From Chaenocephalus aceratus (Eukaryota; Chordata; Actinopteri; Perciformes; Channichthyidae): DNA of 64,000 nt. Both the position numbers and the translations under genes were made by a program. The notes under the pieces are model-generated. The model did no database searches, was not told the origin of the DNA, and saw only the letters and a program-made list of their open reading frames with translations. The stretch lies in the NCBI GenBank assembly GCA_023974075.1, contig CM043789.1, positions 42,750,832 to 42,814,831 on the forward strand. The letters run 5' to 3'. This document shows positions 17,575-29,419 of the stretch, in pieces; within the stretch, counting starts at the first letter, position 1, and each line of letters begins with the position of its first letter.

Positions 17575-17862
17575 TTACTGGGACATGTCTCCATGCTTTA
17601 ATGTTCAAAAAGCTCTTCTGCACCCTCTGTCTGAAACCAGAGCCCAGTCTGCTCTGATTGGTTAGCTGGCCGGCTCTGTTGTTATTGGTCCACCGCTTAG
17701 AGATGTCTCGCCCCTTAGCCTATCACGTACAATGTGTTGGAGCGCTAACCAACAGTGTTACATAGTGTTGTTATCCTTCGCAGACCATGTACATGCTCAC
17801 AAACCTATAGCACACACTACAGGAAAGTGAAACCCCTAAAAAGCACTGCAGGGCCCCTTTAA
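17575..17862. mobile_element. TTAA-family dispersed repeat, copy 2 (5' truncated)
   Basis: Starts inside the family at CTGGGACATGTCTCCATGC and ends GGGCCCCTTTAA. It shares CCAGAGCCCAGTCTG and TATCACGTACAATGTG with copy 1, and is shortened internally. Confidence 0.75.
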
Positions 17863-18521
17863 AAGAGTCGGATCAGTCCCAAATGATCTGTGTTTCCCAG
17901 GCAGGGATTTGTTTTTACAGAGTGCCATTGGAAGTAAGCTCAACCTGCCTCACCTATAAAGACATTTAGTGGACCAGGAATAGCGATCAAAGAAGAAATA
18001 TTACCGTCTTACGTCTCCAAATGAATCATTTTAGAGCATGTTGTTGTTGAGAACAAAATTGAGAAGGTTTAATGCTGCTGAGGCTGCAAAAGTACAACAT
18101 TTATTTACACACACCTAGATCACCCCTCCTTCCCCCTTGTCATCACTGCTCATTGCCTTCGTACCTCCATGGGCCTCTTCTTAAAACAGATCCTGACAAT
18201 GAAGTACAGCCGTTTGGTTTACAGTAACAACAAGGTCCGAGTCCCTTTGAGCTTTTTGATGTCTGCCGAGCATGGAGGATGGATTAAGACTGCAGAGCCC
18301 TGGAACAAGGCCATCAAATATCCATGTCAAAAAGCCACGAACATGTGGGGAACACACTCAAATGAGGCCCTGACAGCACGGAAATCAAACACTGATGACA
18401 AGGGGATCTTTGACTTACTTCGAATAGCAAATCATGAAATCACCAAAGTCACATTTTACAAGAAGACAAGGTGGTCTAGGTGTTTACATTAATGATGTGA
18501 CCGTCTATGTTTCCTGTAGTT

Positions 18522-18910
18522 CAGGGGTCTCAAACTCAAGGCCCGGGAGCCAAATCCGGCCCGCGACTTCATTTTATGTGGCCCCGCAAGAGCTTGCAAA
18601 GAATATAATACGTTCATTATACGGTCACATGACTTTACAGAAGCAGGTTGCCCATAAACTACATGTCCCACAATGCATCTTGTTTTGTGACATGCCACTG
18701 AAGAGACTTGCAATTATTTGGCCTGGACTTCTGCTTTCAGACGTAGTTAATTACTAAGTTATTATCCTATCCGATAATAATCCAATTCAGAGACAATAAT
18801 GTAATATAATACATTATTTTATATATATATTATATGTTTATATAGTTACAACCGGCCCTTTGAGTGCAACCTTTATGCGAATGTGGCCCGCGATGAGTTT
18901 GACACCCCTG
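18522..18910. mobile_element. hAT-like non-autonomous transposon, copy B (inverted)
   Basis: Ends CAGGGGTCTCAAACTCAAGG and GATGAGTTTGACACCCCTG. Flanked by CTGTAGTT (18514-18521) and CTGTAGAT (18911-18918), an 8-bp duplication with one change. Same family as 2332-2825, opposite orientation, more diverged. Confidence 0.9.
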
Positions 18911-18934
18911 CTGTAGATATTTAAATTTTATTTA

Positions 18935-19060
18935 ATTGCTTTTTTACTGCACTTTTAGTGTACAGTTTTACTATCATGCTGTGTTTATTGTATTTTTGTA
19001 ACTCTGGCACAACAATGTCCTTCGGGATAGATAAAGTCTTATCTTATCTTAGACGTTAAA
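18935..19060 (+). mobile_element. LINE 3' tail fragment
   Basis: TGTATTTTTGTAACTCTGGC ... CCTTCGGGATAGATAAAGTCTTATCTTATCTTA resembles the terminal segment of teleost non-LTR retrotransposons, ending in a short simple repeat 45 bp before exon 3. The family is not assigned. Confidence 0.55.
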
Positions 19061-19104
19061 TATGATCTTAAATGTGTGTTTTTTTCTCCTCTATTTTGTT
19101 TTAG

Positions 19105-19205
19105 GCGATCGATATTTTTACATAAACAACGTGAACACTCAGGTGGAGTTCAAGTCCCATCAGTGGTTCGGAGCTACATTGCGTTCCCATGGCAACAGCA
19201 TCCTG
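19105..19205 (+). CDS. itga5: itga5 exon 3
   Basis: Residues 109-142 of the beta-propeller. The acceptor is TTTTAG, after a T-rich tract. It contains VEFKSHQWFGATLRSHG, matching the alpha-5 segment VEYKSLQWFGATVRAHG. It ends in phase 0 at the donor GTAAGA. Confidence 0.97.
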
Positions 19206-20014
19206 GTAAGAATTAGAAATTGAACTGTCGATGATTTTACATTTTTTTATTTTTTTATTCATCATGAACTACAAACTATTGGGCAATGACATTGATTTTG
19301 GTGCACTTCTTTTTTGTACAGTTCTTGATAAAAAATAACACATTTTCCTTCAATTTCCATAAAAATACTTTTAGCACTGATCATCACATTTTGATTGTTA
19401 GACCTTTACATAATGCCAATGTTCGAAAAATGTACATTTTAGCTACAAAGTTTACATAGACTTATAATAAAAGATAATGTTCAACTTTCTAAATATAATA
19501 CTCATACTCTACAAAACAATCCCAATATTCAAAATGTAAAATCCAAAAGTGTCCATCGTAGTGCAGAAGGTTCAATTGAATTGTATTTTGGGGATTTTGT
19601 AATACGAACTCCATGTGGGTTAGCTCGATGTACTCTTCAGACAAGGTTGCAGCATGTTCCCTCAATGATTTAAGAATGGTAAACATAGGTAAACTTACAC
19701 AACATATTTTGTTTACTACATGTATTTGTAGAAAATATATTGTCAGTTTCCATATAATGTTAAAAGCTTTGTAATAAACTTTCCATTAGCTTTTATACAG
19801 AGAGTTAGTGAACGCTGAATGCTAACAGTAACAATAGCTATATTTATGTTATCCAATTTAGTTTGAATCAAAAACAGCAACACAAATCGGTCCCAGGCAA
19901 CAAGTTAGCGTTGTTAATTAATGTAGAAGACATTGGAAATAGGAGGCAGTGTTGATCTTATATTGCAGGGTACACTAGTTGGTACCATAACCACATTTCA
20001 GATACTAACACAGC
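19206..20014. other. Intron 3 left part, no recognised features
   Basis: AT-rich sequence with no supported coding or repeat structure. Confidence 0.5.
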
Positions 20015-20819
20015 TAGGGATGTCCCGATCACCTTTTTTTGCTCCCGATCCGATTCCGATCATTTGATTTTGACAATCTGCCGATACCGATTTTTCCCGA
20101 TCCGATCTTTATGCAATGCATTAAGAGAACAAAAAGGTAACAGATAACGGCTGGTCATCCAACGCGATGAATTCAGCTATCTTGGCTGTTATTGTGTTGG
20201 CCTTTTCTCTGTTCTGGGGCAGTTTCTCTTTCCTTTTGAAAGTCTCTGAAAGTGTTGGTTGTTTCAGTGCCGTTACCTGAGTGGCCGCTGTGTACTCGCC
20301 GTGTTGTTGTTGGTGTTTGTTTCTCAGGTAGCGTATTAGATTGGTCGCGTTGAACGTAGCTCTGTTCTTTCCACCACGCGGAACCTCCTTCTTGCAAACA
20401 TTGCATCTGGCTGTTACACTGCCTTCGCTTTCAATTTTATAATACTTCCAAACTGCTGACATGTTCTCTGTCCCGACTCCCGAGTCACCAGCTGAACGTA
20501 GCCTCTCGTTAGCTTGCTGCTGCTATTAGACACTGCGCCCACTCTGTTGCCAGATTTCAGAGAAATAAGCAACCAGGTCTAAACAAGCCCAAAGAAAGCA
20601 ACACATACATGATGTTGTGTAATTTTAAACCAAAAGTAAGTCCTCAGGATGACTTTAAGACGTGAACGTGGTCATTTTTGTTTTGTAACATTAAATACAA
20701 AAAAATAAAAAAATTAAAAAAAATTAAAATCCCGATCCCCGATTTTTTTCTTCCGATCTTTTGAAAATCACGTGATCGGCTCCGATCCCCGATCACGTGA
20801 TCGGATCGGGACATCTCTA
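20015..20819. mobile_element. hAT element, internally deleted, keeps the BED-finger part of its transposase
   Basis: Inverted ends TAGGGATGTCCCGATC and GATCGGGACATCTCTA, with ATCCGAT/CCCGATC repeated near each end. Flanks AACACAGC (20007-20014) and AACACAGT (20820-20827) form an 8-bp duplication with one mismatch. It contains a minus-strand frame with a BED zinc finger. Confidence 0.92.
20121..20462 (-). pseudogene. hAT transposase remnant, BED zinc finger (113 aa, truncated)
   Basis: The frame starts MSAVWKYYKIESEGSVTARC and includes the metal ligands CNVC, the LIRYLRNKH helix with a second His (KHQQQH), then a hAT-type linker TLSETFKRKEKL and IALDDQPLSV. That is the N-terminal DNA-binding BED finger of hAT/ZBED transposases. 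The catalytic and dimerisation domains are missing and the frame ends abruptly after IALDDQPLSV. It is on the strand opposite itga5. Confidence 0.85.
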
Positions 20820-21329
20820 AACACAGTTTAAAGGTTGTCCCAGTTTATGGCATTTTGAAGCAATATGCTGCACTTTTACAAGGAGGAAGGGTGAGCACTA
20901 AACCATGAGTATGGCAAATAAAATCAAATATATTACTGCACATGAAATGCAAAGCAGTACACAGCTGCTGCTTAATGCGTAGTAAACATTTGAGACATTC
21001 CCCAGCTATTCCTAACAACCTGTTATCCCACAAACTCCATATGGCTCATATAATGTAACCCTGTGGCCATGGAAGTAGATTCCTCACAGCACACATTGAT
21101 TCTCCGTAACTTGCAGCTGCTTTTGTATTTCTACCAAGAAAACGAGCCCAACCTCCAATCTTTTATGTCCATCGAGTCCCGTTTTACTAGTTTCCAAATG
21201 TCAAGGGCTCTAAAAGCTTAACAGACATGTGTAGTTACAGTGGATAAGCTTTGATTGCATGAGTGATGTTTTAGGGAGAAGGTCAGGATCAGGATGTCAT
21301 TGAGAGGTTTCTCTCTATCTGTTTGCCAG

Positions 21330-21453
21330 GCTTGTGCTCCCCGGTACTACTGGAGAACCGAACATGACGAACCCTTCGCTGATGTCACAGGAACCTGCTA
21401 CCTCTCTGTGGACAGTCTGAAAACTTTTGTTGAGTACGCACCGTGCCGAACAG
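21330..21453 (+). CDS. itga5: itga5 exon 4
   Basis: Residues 143-183. It starts [11 protein letters not shown] (human ACAPLYSWRTE) and continues [10 protein letters not shown] to VEYAPCRT. The cysteines pair within propeller blade 2 in integrin alpha chains. The acceptor is TTGCCAG and the donor GTGAGT, leaving phase 1. Confidence 0.97.
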
Positions 21454-22708
21454 GTGAGTTCCTGCAACCCTTCAGAGAGGGTATGGCCAACATCCGAGCA
21501 AGTGTAGTTTACCTTAGTCCAAAAGCGACATTAGTATTCAGTGTTGAGTCTGTGTCTTTCCACCTTGTAAATATCTTCTTTTAGTTCTGTTTTGGTCTTC
21601 AAGGAATGAGACGTGATGTAAAGAAAATGCAAAGTGAAATGGACAGATCTGTGTTTGACTCAGATCTGACTCTGGATTCATAACACAAACAGATACGATA
21701 ACAACCCTAACCCTTACCCCGAGGAAAGCATTCCTTGATGTCCTTTGGGAATATACGTCCATAAATTATCTTGAACATTTCATCTGCTCAGAGTCAAATG
21801 CTTTTGTTTGCTTGAACTAGAGGAGAATAACAAAGATTATGACCATCCTGGCCAAAGTTACAGAGGGGAGGATGCCAAACGTAGAAGCCCTAACACTAGC
21901 TCTGCAAGATTAAGAAAGCCCCCTTTAAAATCCCGTATTACTTAAGATTTTATGTTTTCGTGAATGCCAAAGTAACCCAGTGATAGTTGTTTGTACCTGG
22001 GTGCATTGCAAACAGGTATTGCTAAGCGCTTATTCAACATACTTGTACGACTGTTAACAAATGTAGGCTAAAAAAACGTTGGTTTGCAAAGCTAAGTGAG
22101 TCCATGGCGACATTTTACTTCCTGTTTACAGCCCTAAATTCTCCAAATCATTCAATAACTTAGAGCAAGATTATCGCCCAAATCAAAGTAAGTAAATTAG
22201 AGGAGTTACTCTCTCTCGCATATACAGAGTACTAAGGTCGGGAATGTCCCAACCACACAGTTGTTATACTCCCAGAACACTGACACTATCCATATGAGTG
22301 GATAGAGAAGAAAGTGCACATATTTGTTGAAAACCTGTGCACTTATAGCAGAAAAAACCTTAAAAGTTCTACTTCTATTCTCTTTTTAACTTGTCTTCTA
22401 GCATTTTTACAGTTTGTATAAATATGGTTGTGCTAAATATTCTGTATATCGCTACCTGTATATCTTATGAAAGTTGCTGTCTACAATTCAGGTCAACTTT
22501 TTAAACGTATTGACTAAACCAGATAGTTAAAACAGTCACGAGATAAAGTAAAAGCTACAAATCTGCCCTGAATTTTGACTTTTGTTGTGGTTTGTTCTGT
22601 TGTCTCTCCGCTCTCAACACAGCAGATTGTTTAGTTTTTGTGTGTATGTCTATAAATGTGTATTACATGTTATGTTAAGTGTCCCATGTTTGATGCTGTG
22701 CATTGCAG

Positions 22709-22770
22709 AAAGACATGGACCTGTTGGACAGGGCTTTTGCCAAGGTGGATTTAGTGCAGACTTCACCAAG
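22709..22770 (+). CDS. itga5: itga5 exon 5
   Basis: Residues 184-204, ERHGPVGQGFCQGGFSADFTK. The QGFCQGGFSA motif is closer to alpha-5 (QGYCQGGFSA) than to alpha-V (QGYCQAGFSL). This short exon is phase 0 at its 3' end, with donor GTAAGA. Confidence 0.96.
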
Positions 22771-22923
22771 GTAAGATAAACATGTGTTGGACTTTTTGCC
22801 CGTTTCCCCCATAATCCAACAAATAGCTAATCTGCTCTGATTGAAGTAAGCAGTGGAGATTCTGCTGTTATCAGATTTGCAGAGTTTGTTTGACACTCAT
22901 GATGTAACTGTTGTGTGTTTCAG

Positions 22924-22969
22924 GACGGGAGGGTTGTGCTCGGAGGACCAGGCAGTTTTTACTGGCAAG
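22924..22969 (+). CDS. itga5: itga5 exon 6
   Basis: Residues 205-219, DGRVVLGGPGSFYWQ, a blade 3 FG-GAP strand nearly identical to human alpha-5. Introns 5 and 6 are short (153 and 166 bp) and repeat-free, unlike most others here. Donor GTGAGC, phase 1. Confidence 0.96.
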
Positions 22970-23135
22970 GTGAGCTCCAAAGAATGTGAAACAGCATGGA
23001 TTTTTCTTTCAAAAGATTCATAAAATCAATGCCTTTGTCTTTAAACAAGCTTTAGTTCAGCAGCAAGAGTTCAAAAGTCACATGTCTTATTTTAACCCCT
23101 GACCTTTAACCCTTTGCCAACCAATCATCCCACAG

Positions 23136-23261
23136 GCCAGCTGATCTCAGCCACCACAGAGGAGATTGTGAAGGCCTACTACCCTTCATACTTTCTACTG
23201 TCTGTCGCCGGACAGATTCAGACCCGACAGGCGCAGGGGAACTACGACGACAGTTACCTGG
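23136..23261 (+). CDS. itga5: itga5 exon 7
   Basis: Residues 220-261. It begins GQLISATTEEIV and includes AYYPSYFLLSV, GQIQTRQAQ and NYDDSYL. In human alpha-5 the equivalent YDDSYLG region carries the aspartate that contacts the arginine of the RGD ligand, and both aspartates are kept here. Phase 1 at both ends, donor GTGAGG. Confidence 0.97.
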
Positions 23262-23284
23262 GTGAGGAAGTACACTTGAGTCAA

Positions 23285-23600
23285 ATACATGTAAATGGTA
23301 AATGGAGTGCACTTATATAGTGCTTTGTCCAGCCTTTGCGACCCCTCAAAGCGCTTAACATACTACATGTACTCATTCATCCTTTCACACCTCATTCATA
23401 CAGAGCATTTGCTCTAGGAAGCAAGTAGGAACTCACACACACACACACACACACACACCGTTGGCCTTCGGGAGCAACTCAAGTTTAAGTAACTTGCCCA
23501 AGGATACATCGACAAGTTGACTGCATTGGCTGGGATCGAACCAATAACCTTCTGGTTGAAAGACGACCGCACTCCCTAGCAGCCACAGTTGCCCTCACAT
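23285..23600 (-). mobile_element. tRNA-derived SINE, copy 1
   Basis: Read on the minus strand, the head has a tRNA-like B box (GGTTCGATCCCAG near 23531-23543) preceded by CTTTCAACCAGAAGGTTAT. The tail is AGCACTATATAAGTGC ... CATTTACCATTT. An AC repeat lies inside at 23431-23458. A second copy is at 50188-50462. Confidence 0.75.
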
Positions 23601-26357
23601 GTATTAATAACTACCTAACAGTAGTACGACTGACATTACAAACACTATTTATGCTTCTATTGTCGGACTGCTTCTAGTGTCAGACTGCAACAATTACGTT
23701 TATCAGGTAGCATGCCAACCCAAACACTCCCATTGGATCGAAAGCCCAACAGCCATTTATCCCCAAAACAAATGACCGTTGTTCCTGAGGCTCAATGCTC
23801 CAAAATGTTCACCATCCCTAGAACAAACGGAAGAACATGGCTCATTATTATGCAGAATGATGGGGCCTCTGATTGGCTTAGTGATTCTCACACTCACTCC
23901 TCAAGTCTAAGCCCAACCAATCCAACTAACCAATGCAACAAGTAGCCAATAAGAGGGATGGTAGTAGAATTTTTCTGAATAACAAATATCCTTGTACTTC
24001 AGTATTAAGCAGGCCAGTGTGTTTGAATGGTCCAAGGGGAAATGTTTCTGGCTAATGGTGTTTTGGAATATTGGACAGTCTTCTTTTATTGCTGCTGTAC
24101 ATTTTAACACCTGCCAGCAGCAAGAACTTATGACTTAAGTTGGTTGTTTTTTATGTATTAACATTTAGAGCAGAATGACATTTGAGGTTGCGATATTCAT
24201 GGTTCTCAAAGGTTAATATTGGTGGTGTTAGAAACCCTCTGGCCTTTTGTCTAACACCACCATGAGGTCAACATGTTGACCAGGACCTTGGTAAGTCACC
24301 TTAAAAACAAATGATTGAGTTTTTCATTTCAGACTGCAGGTCATTAGAACCTCTTGTGAAATTAAATCGAACTGAATATCCTTCTAAAGTTCTCTCATCA
24401 CATTCATACTCCCTAGAGGAAGAAGTCTTTCCACCAACCTCGTGGCAAATTGTCAACTTTGTACTTGGACAAACTGGAAAACAGCAGTTGGACTTTCTTG
24501 ACCTTTCCTCTTGTTTTGCAATCAAGCCACAAATATCAGTGAAAGCATGACTCATGACCTGACTGCAGATACTGTAGGTCATCATCTAATGGGAAGATCA
24601 CCATTACAGAGACTGAGCACAATAATACTCCCAAGGGGATATACAGTACGCTTCTGATTATTTCAACTTGATGACCCTTTTCTTTAGAGTCAAAAAGTCT
24701 ACTTTATTGTATATGTTTGTATCCACAGAAAGATCGAAATACTGTTTCCCACAGTCATGAGGTATACAAAAACTCAGACATTAAAATGCAAGAAGACTCA
24801 ATAATTTACGATAAAAACACGAAATAACCGTTTACTTCAAGTAAGCAAGGATATATATAAAAAAGAAGAGTGCAAAATGGTCCATAGCAGCGTAAAAGTG
24901 ACTGTGACTGGTGCTGGCCTCAGGACACACATTGTGCCGTCATTAACTTCTTCCAAATGTTCAAACTGTGGGGCCTGGAGTTTAAGGGCCACAGTTTAGG
25001 GGAATGCTGTCGGGTTTCTGATCGTTCCCCAACCCCCTTCCAGATGGCTGAGGAATATTTATGGTTTATTTATAGTTTTATAGTTTTTGGTCGTGTGAGT
25101 ACCCCATTGATTTAGCATTGCACTCCAATAAAATAGTGCCTATTGAGGGAAACATTTTCTCAACATATCAGCCTTAACATTTGCATTTAGTTATTCTCTT
25201 TTTGTATAAATGCTAGGGTCATTTTCTATCAAGTTTGTTTCAGTTATAATAGTAATACTGACACCATTTACAATTAGATTCGTTTTTTGCCGTTGTCTTT
25301 ACTCAGCGCAAAGGAAAGCGGTCTCACTCATCAATAAGGAGTTCATCATAAGGATGGAAAGACCAGTTTAAAAAGTGACCAAACCAACAATCCACAGCTA
25401 CGTTGCTTGTAGAATAGAAGTAGCGCTTAAGCATGCTAGCTGCTTACGAGACAATTTGTGGTTTATACGATGAAACATTCCTCTAACAGCAACCTCATGT
25501 CACATTGTCAACTTTGTAATCAGAAAATTAAAGAAAGCCGATACGCGTTTGTCTAAAAAGTGGCCAGAAAAACATCCAGAGCTACTTTTGCTAGTTCCTT
25601 TTTGGATAATATAATGCAACTCTATCGCTGGAAGTTTAGGATTTAGAGTAAGAAAGAAGTGAGCTTTGCCAGATGTCTGTATCAGGCGCCTTTCTGCTTG
25701 AAGCTAGCAGCTCTTTGCTACATTAGCCGCTACTAGCTTAGACGCGCTAATATCTGACTGAACTGTTAGCGGTGTGTTGCATTTTCTGGAAAGGCACCAG
25801 GTTTTGCAAAGCATGAAGTCAATTGTAAATTAAGTACACATAGACATTGTAGGATGTCCACATTTAAATATGACTTATTTAAAACTGTCAGTTGATGTAA
25901 ACAAATGATGCTACATGCGCTACATGACGGACAACAACAATGTGTGAAGGCTATTTATTTTACTAGTAACCAGAAAGACTCTCTAGCTGAGAGATGTGTG
26001 TCGATGGGGAGATTGCAACGTACTATAATTATAAACAAGCAAAAGACCTGTCATGATTTACCTTTTGGAGATTCAAATGTAAATTGGCTATCGTTCTTTA
26101 GCTAAGTGGGTGTAATCTGTGCTGCGTGGTTAGCTCGCTGAAGCTAGCTTTAAGACTTATTTAAAAAAGAGCAATTAGTTCGCTAATCTAACATCATTAA
26201 ACAAAAATATACTATAGCTACGTGTTGTTAAAACTTCTTATAACCCACACACTAAAACAGTTGATGTGTTATGAAACCTTTTTAATGTTATTCACCACTC
26301 CCAACCACAGCTGTTTGCTCTCATTCTCACTGTCTTTAATCTTTGTTCCTCCTGCAG
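23600..26357. other. Intron 7 remainder, no recognised features
   Basis: Open frames at 23712-23945 and 24301-24585 are short and lack motifs. There are many GCTAGC/TTAGC words, as is common in fish introns. Confidence 0.5.
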
Positions 26358-26402
26358 GGTACTCTGTGGCTGGTGGCGAGTTCAGTGGGGATGATGAGGA
26401 AG
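26358..26402 (+). CDS. itga5: itga5 exon 8
   Basis: Residues 262-276, GYSVAGGEFSGDDEE. This 45-bp exon holds most of the blade 4 calcium-binding loop (GEFSGDDEED, completed in exon 9). Acceptor CTGCAG, donor GTGAGG, phase 1. Confidence 0.96.
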
Positions 26403-26587
26403 GTGAGGGTCATGTTTACAGTACAGAGAGACAACATGCATGGCTGACTACAGGGTCAAACTCTGTCTAATGTCTAACTGCTCAGCCTTGACACACGTGA
26501 TTGAGTGGAAAGGGATTATTAAGTCTTTCTGGAAGCAGGAACAATTAGCGGGGAATAAAATACAAACAAACCTCATGAAGTGTCTTT

Positions 26588-27271
26588 AGCCGCGTTCACA
26601 CTGCGGTACTTTTCCCACAAAGGTTCATGCGAACTTAGTTCATGCGAACTCTTTAGTTCGCATGAACAGATCGCGTTCACATCAGAAAAAGTCCCTGGGG
26701 GTGGATTAGGCAAATGAAGCCGCTGACGTCACTTCTTCTTCTTCTACTTTGGGTTTACTGGCAGGCCGCAAACCACTTCACGGCGTATACTGCCGCCCAA
26801 AGTCCCCGGCCGGAAGTCCCCGGAGTTGGGGACTGGCTTCAGTAGAAGCTGCTGGGAGTCCCAGCAGCTTCAACTGAAGCCTTCCGAGTAAATCGCCAGA
26901 ACGCCGACACCTCCTCATCTCCACCGCTCCCATGCTTTATTTTGTGTTGCCATAAGTTAGTCTCTGCGTTTCTGCGCTGGGCTAATGCTAATGCTAATAA
27001 TGCTAATGCGAGGATAATAAAATGGCGGCTTCACAAAACTTTTTGGGAGTTTTACGGGGCGTGGTTTGCAATTCGCCCAGCCAATCAGGAATATAGCTCT
27101 TTTCTCAAAAAAGAGCCGCTCGAAAGTCCCTGCTCTCTAGCAGGGACTTTCGAGCGGGTAAAAAGGTTCGCATGAACTACTTTTAGTACCGGCTCTTTTT
27201 GGTGTGAACGCGATCATGAACTAAGTTCGCATGAACCTTTGTGGGAAAAGTACCGCAGTGTGAACGCGGCT
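26588..27271. mobile_element. PIF/Harbinger-like element with long perfect TIRs
   Basis: The first 57 bases, starting AGCCGCGTTCACACTGCGGT, are the exact reverse complement of the last 57. It is flanked by TTT on each side, a 3-bp duplication as in PIF/Harbinger. The interior holds GAAGCTGCTGGGAGTCCCAG, a second hairpin. There is no transposase frame. A partial inverted relative is at 31775-32178. Confidence 0.85.
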
Positions 27272-27274
27272 TTT

Positions 27275-27660
27275 GTTCATTGCACTGGAAACAATGCAAA
27301 TACAAGGTTTTTCCACTTGAAATAAGTACACACATCTGCCAATAGAACAAGTGAACATGTGCTTGGTAAGATGGGATATCTAGATAAATGAATCAGCTGG
27401 GGAAACTTATTTTGAACTATATTTTTACCAGAATCTGGAAATGTTGTGTTACAAAATAAGCCGCAAATGCTCCAACGTTTTCTGTTTTCTGATGTCAGTT
27501 GGTGATTTTCCAATAAATATGTGAAAAAAAACAAGTTTAATCTGAGATACTAAAACACCCGATATCTCACTGCATTGTTACTTGTGAAGTTATTGTGTCT
27601 TATAGCAAGTGTAAAGAGATATTCTGACTAGATATTAGACAAATATACTTGGCAAATGTA
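27275..27660. repeat. Dispersed repeat, copy 1 (paired with 60808-61185)
   Basis: Shared phrases in the same order: GCACTGGAAA, GGATATCTAGAT, AACTTATTTTGAACTATAT, TTGGTGATTT, ATCTCACTGCATTGTTAC and ATATTCTGACTAGATATTAG. No terminal repeats or coding were seen, so the family is unknown. Confidence 0.7.
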
Positions 27661-27718
27661 GTGTTTTTGTCATCAGTGTTGTTTTGAAATCTCCTAACCT
27701 TTGCTTTCCTTGATGCAG

Positions 27719-27762
27719 ATTTCATCACAGGAGTTCCTAAAGGACTCATGCTCTATGGTGTA
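27719..27762 (+). CDS. itga5: itga5 exon 9
   Basis: Residues 277-291, DFITGVPKGLMLYGV. I placed the donor at GTA|GTAAGG because that keeps phase 0 and joins VSILNG in exon 10. Human has YGYVTIL where this reads YGVVSIL, a substitution next to the splice site. An upstream GT at 27758 would break the frame. Confidence 0.9.
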
Positions 27763-27853
27763 GTAAGGAATCTCGATATTTAACAGAAAAAACCACATTT
27801 AAAAGTATAAACATGCAGTATACCTTAATAATCTATGTTTTCCGTCGCACTAG

Positions 27854-27910
27854 GTGTCCATATTGAATGGAAAGGACCTGAAGTCTCTGCTCAACTTGAC
27901 AGGAGAGCAG
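27854..27910 (+). CDS. itga5: itga5 exon 10
   Basis: Residues 292-310, VSILNGKDLKSLLNLTGEQ, 57 bp with both ends in phase 0. NLTGE is a likely N-glycan site matching NFSGEQ in human. Intron 9 upstream is only 91 bp. Donor GTATGT. Confidence 0.96.
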
Positions 27911-28152
27911 GTATGTGCACATGTGGCACTGTAATATAGCCCCATTTTCTTATGTGGGTACACGTTTAAATTGGCTGGAGGGCTGGAGAAGGAATTTGCC
28001 CTGTGGAGAGGGTCAGAGTTTGAGCTTACAGTATGCAGCTCAAGGTTCCTAAAAAGCTGTAACCCAAACCCAGAAACAGCCGAGCAGAGTAGTGTTCATG
28101 TTGTCACTGCATTGATTGAGCATGTGCTTTTTAAATCAGGAAGTCCTGTAGT

Positions 28153-28631
28153 CAGGGTTCTTACGGTCATTAAAAACCTGGAAAAGTCATGGACATTCAA
28201 AATGCTAATTGCAGGCCCTGGAAAAGTCGTGGAAAACAATATTTGTCCCAAAGTTTTGGAAAAGTCATGGAAATGTAAATAAAGTTGCATCAAATATAAT
28301 TTATATTTTATATAATCGCCGAAATAGTAATACTATAATGATAATAAATACTGTATCGTATAGTAATGAAACGTAAAATGGCATTTAACTGTTTGGCTGG
28401 TGAGAGATTTGAGTTGCTTTAACATGTAGAAGCTAGTCAGTAAGCCTATTGGATTTGTTTTAGATAGGCACAACATGTTTCATATGCAGACCTTATTTTC
28501 TTGTTCCATGTTAAAATAAACCATGTTCAGTGGTACCGCTGAGAAAGAGTAATGTTATTGGTCATGGAAAATTAGGTAAAGGTCATGGAGAAGTCATTGA
28601 AAGTCATTGGTGAAAAAGTGTATGAACCCTG
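28153..28631. mobile_element. TIR-type repeat CAGGGTTC...GAACCCTG, copy B
   Basis: Close copy of 5975-6418 in the same orientation, with an extra internal segment (ACAATATTTGTCCC). TGTAGT directly flanks both ends, a possible 6-bp duplication. Confidence 0.8.
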
Positions 28632-29361
28632 TGTAGTGTGGTTGAGTCACTCGCTGAGCTGTTAGTCATAGTTCTTAAAATATAACCAGAAGATGTGTTA
28701 TTTAAAAAACAAAATGTCCCTTACTCCTACACTGTAACAAAAAATTGCTTTCTAAAGTTCAGCTGAAACTAGGCTTTCTCGATTGAAAGGAGAGAGGCAC
28801 GTATTGAAAACGTCACTTTTATTTCCTTGTTCCAAAGAGTGGGCATGAAACTATCTACGCAAAGGATTTATTGGCTAAGTTTAGGTTACAATTGTTTCCT
28901 TTATATATGTATCCTTATATACCATCTTTTACTTCTCAGGCAAGTGCGTTTCAAGTTTTTTTTTTAAGTCCACTCATATTTTCAATTACAAATGCACATA
29001 AAAACTGATGGATGGAAATTGTACTTCCTCACTGAACTGGCGAAAACATACAGTGGGAACTTGGCACTAAAGAGGCTGTATTTTTCAAAGCTACCCTCAT
29101 GGTTTGTCTGACTCAGACTACTGTAACTGTGGTTGCAGAATAAATGAAACCTTTGATCAACTTTGGAATTTCTTCTTGCGTAGAACTGAAATGAAGTCGC
29201 TTTGGGAACTGTTTTGGCATCGAAAGGAGGAACGATTACGCAAAACAAAACTGAAAAACATGCAAAACTATCTGGACATGCTCACAACTCCATGAGGAAA
29301 ACTGATTTACTGGTGACTTTATTGTGTAATTTAACACAGTACGAAGATGTGACACATGAGA

Positions 29362-29362
<1 letters not shown>

Positions 29363-29419
<57 letters not shown>

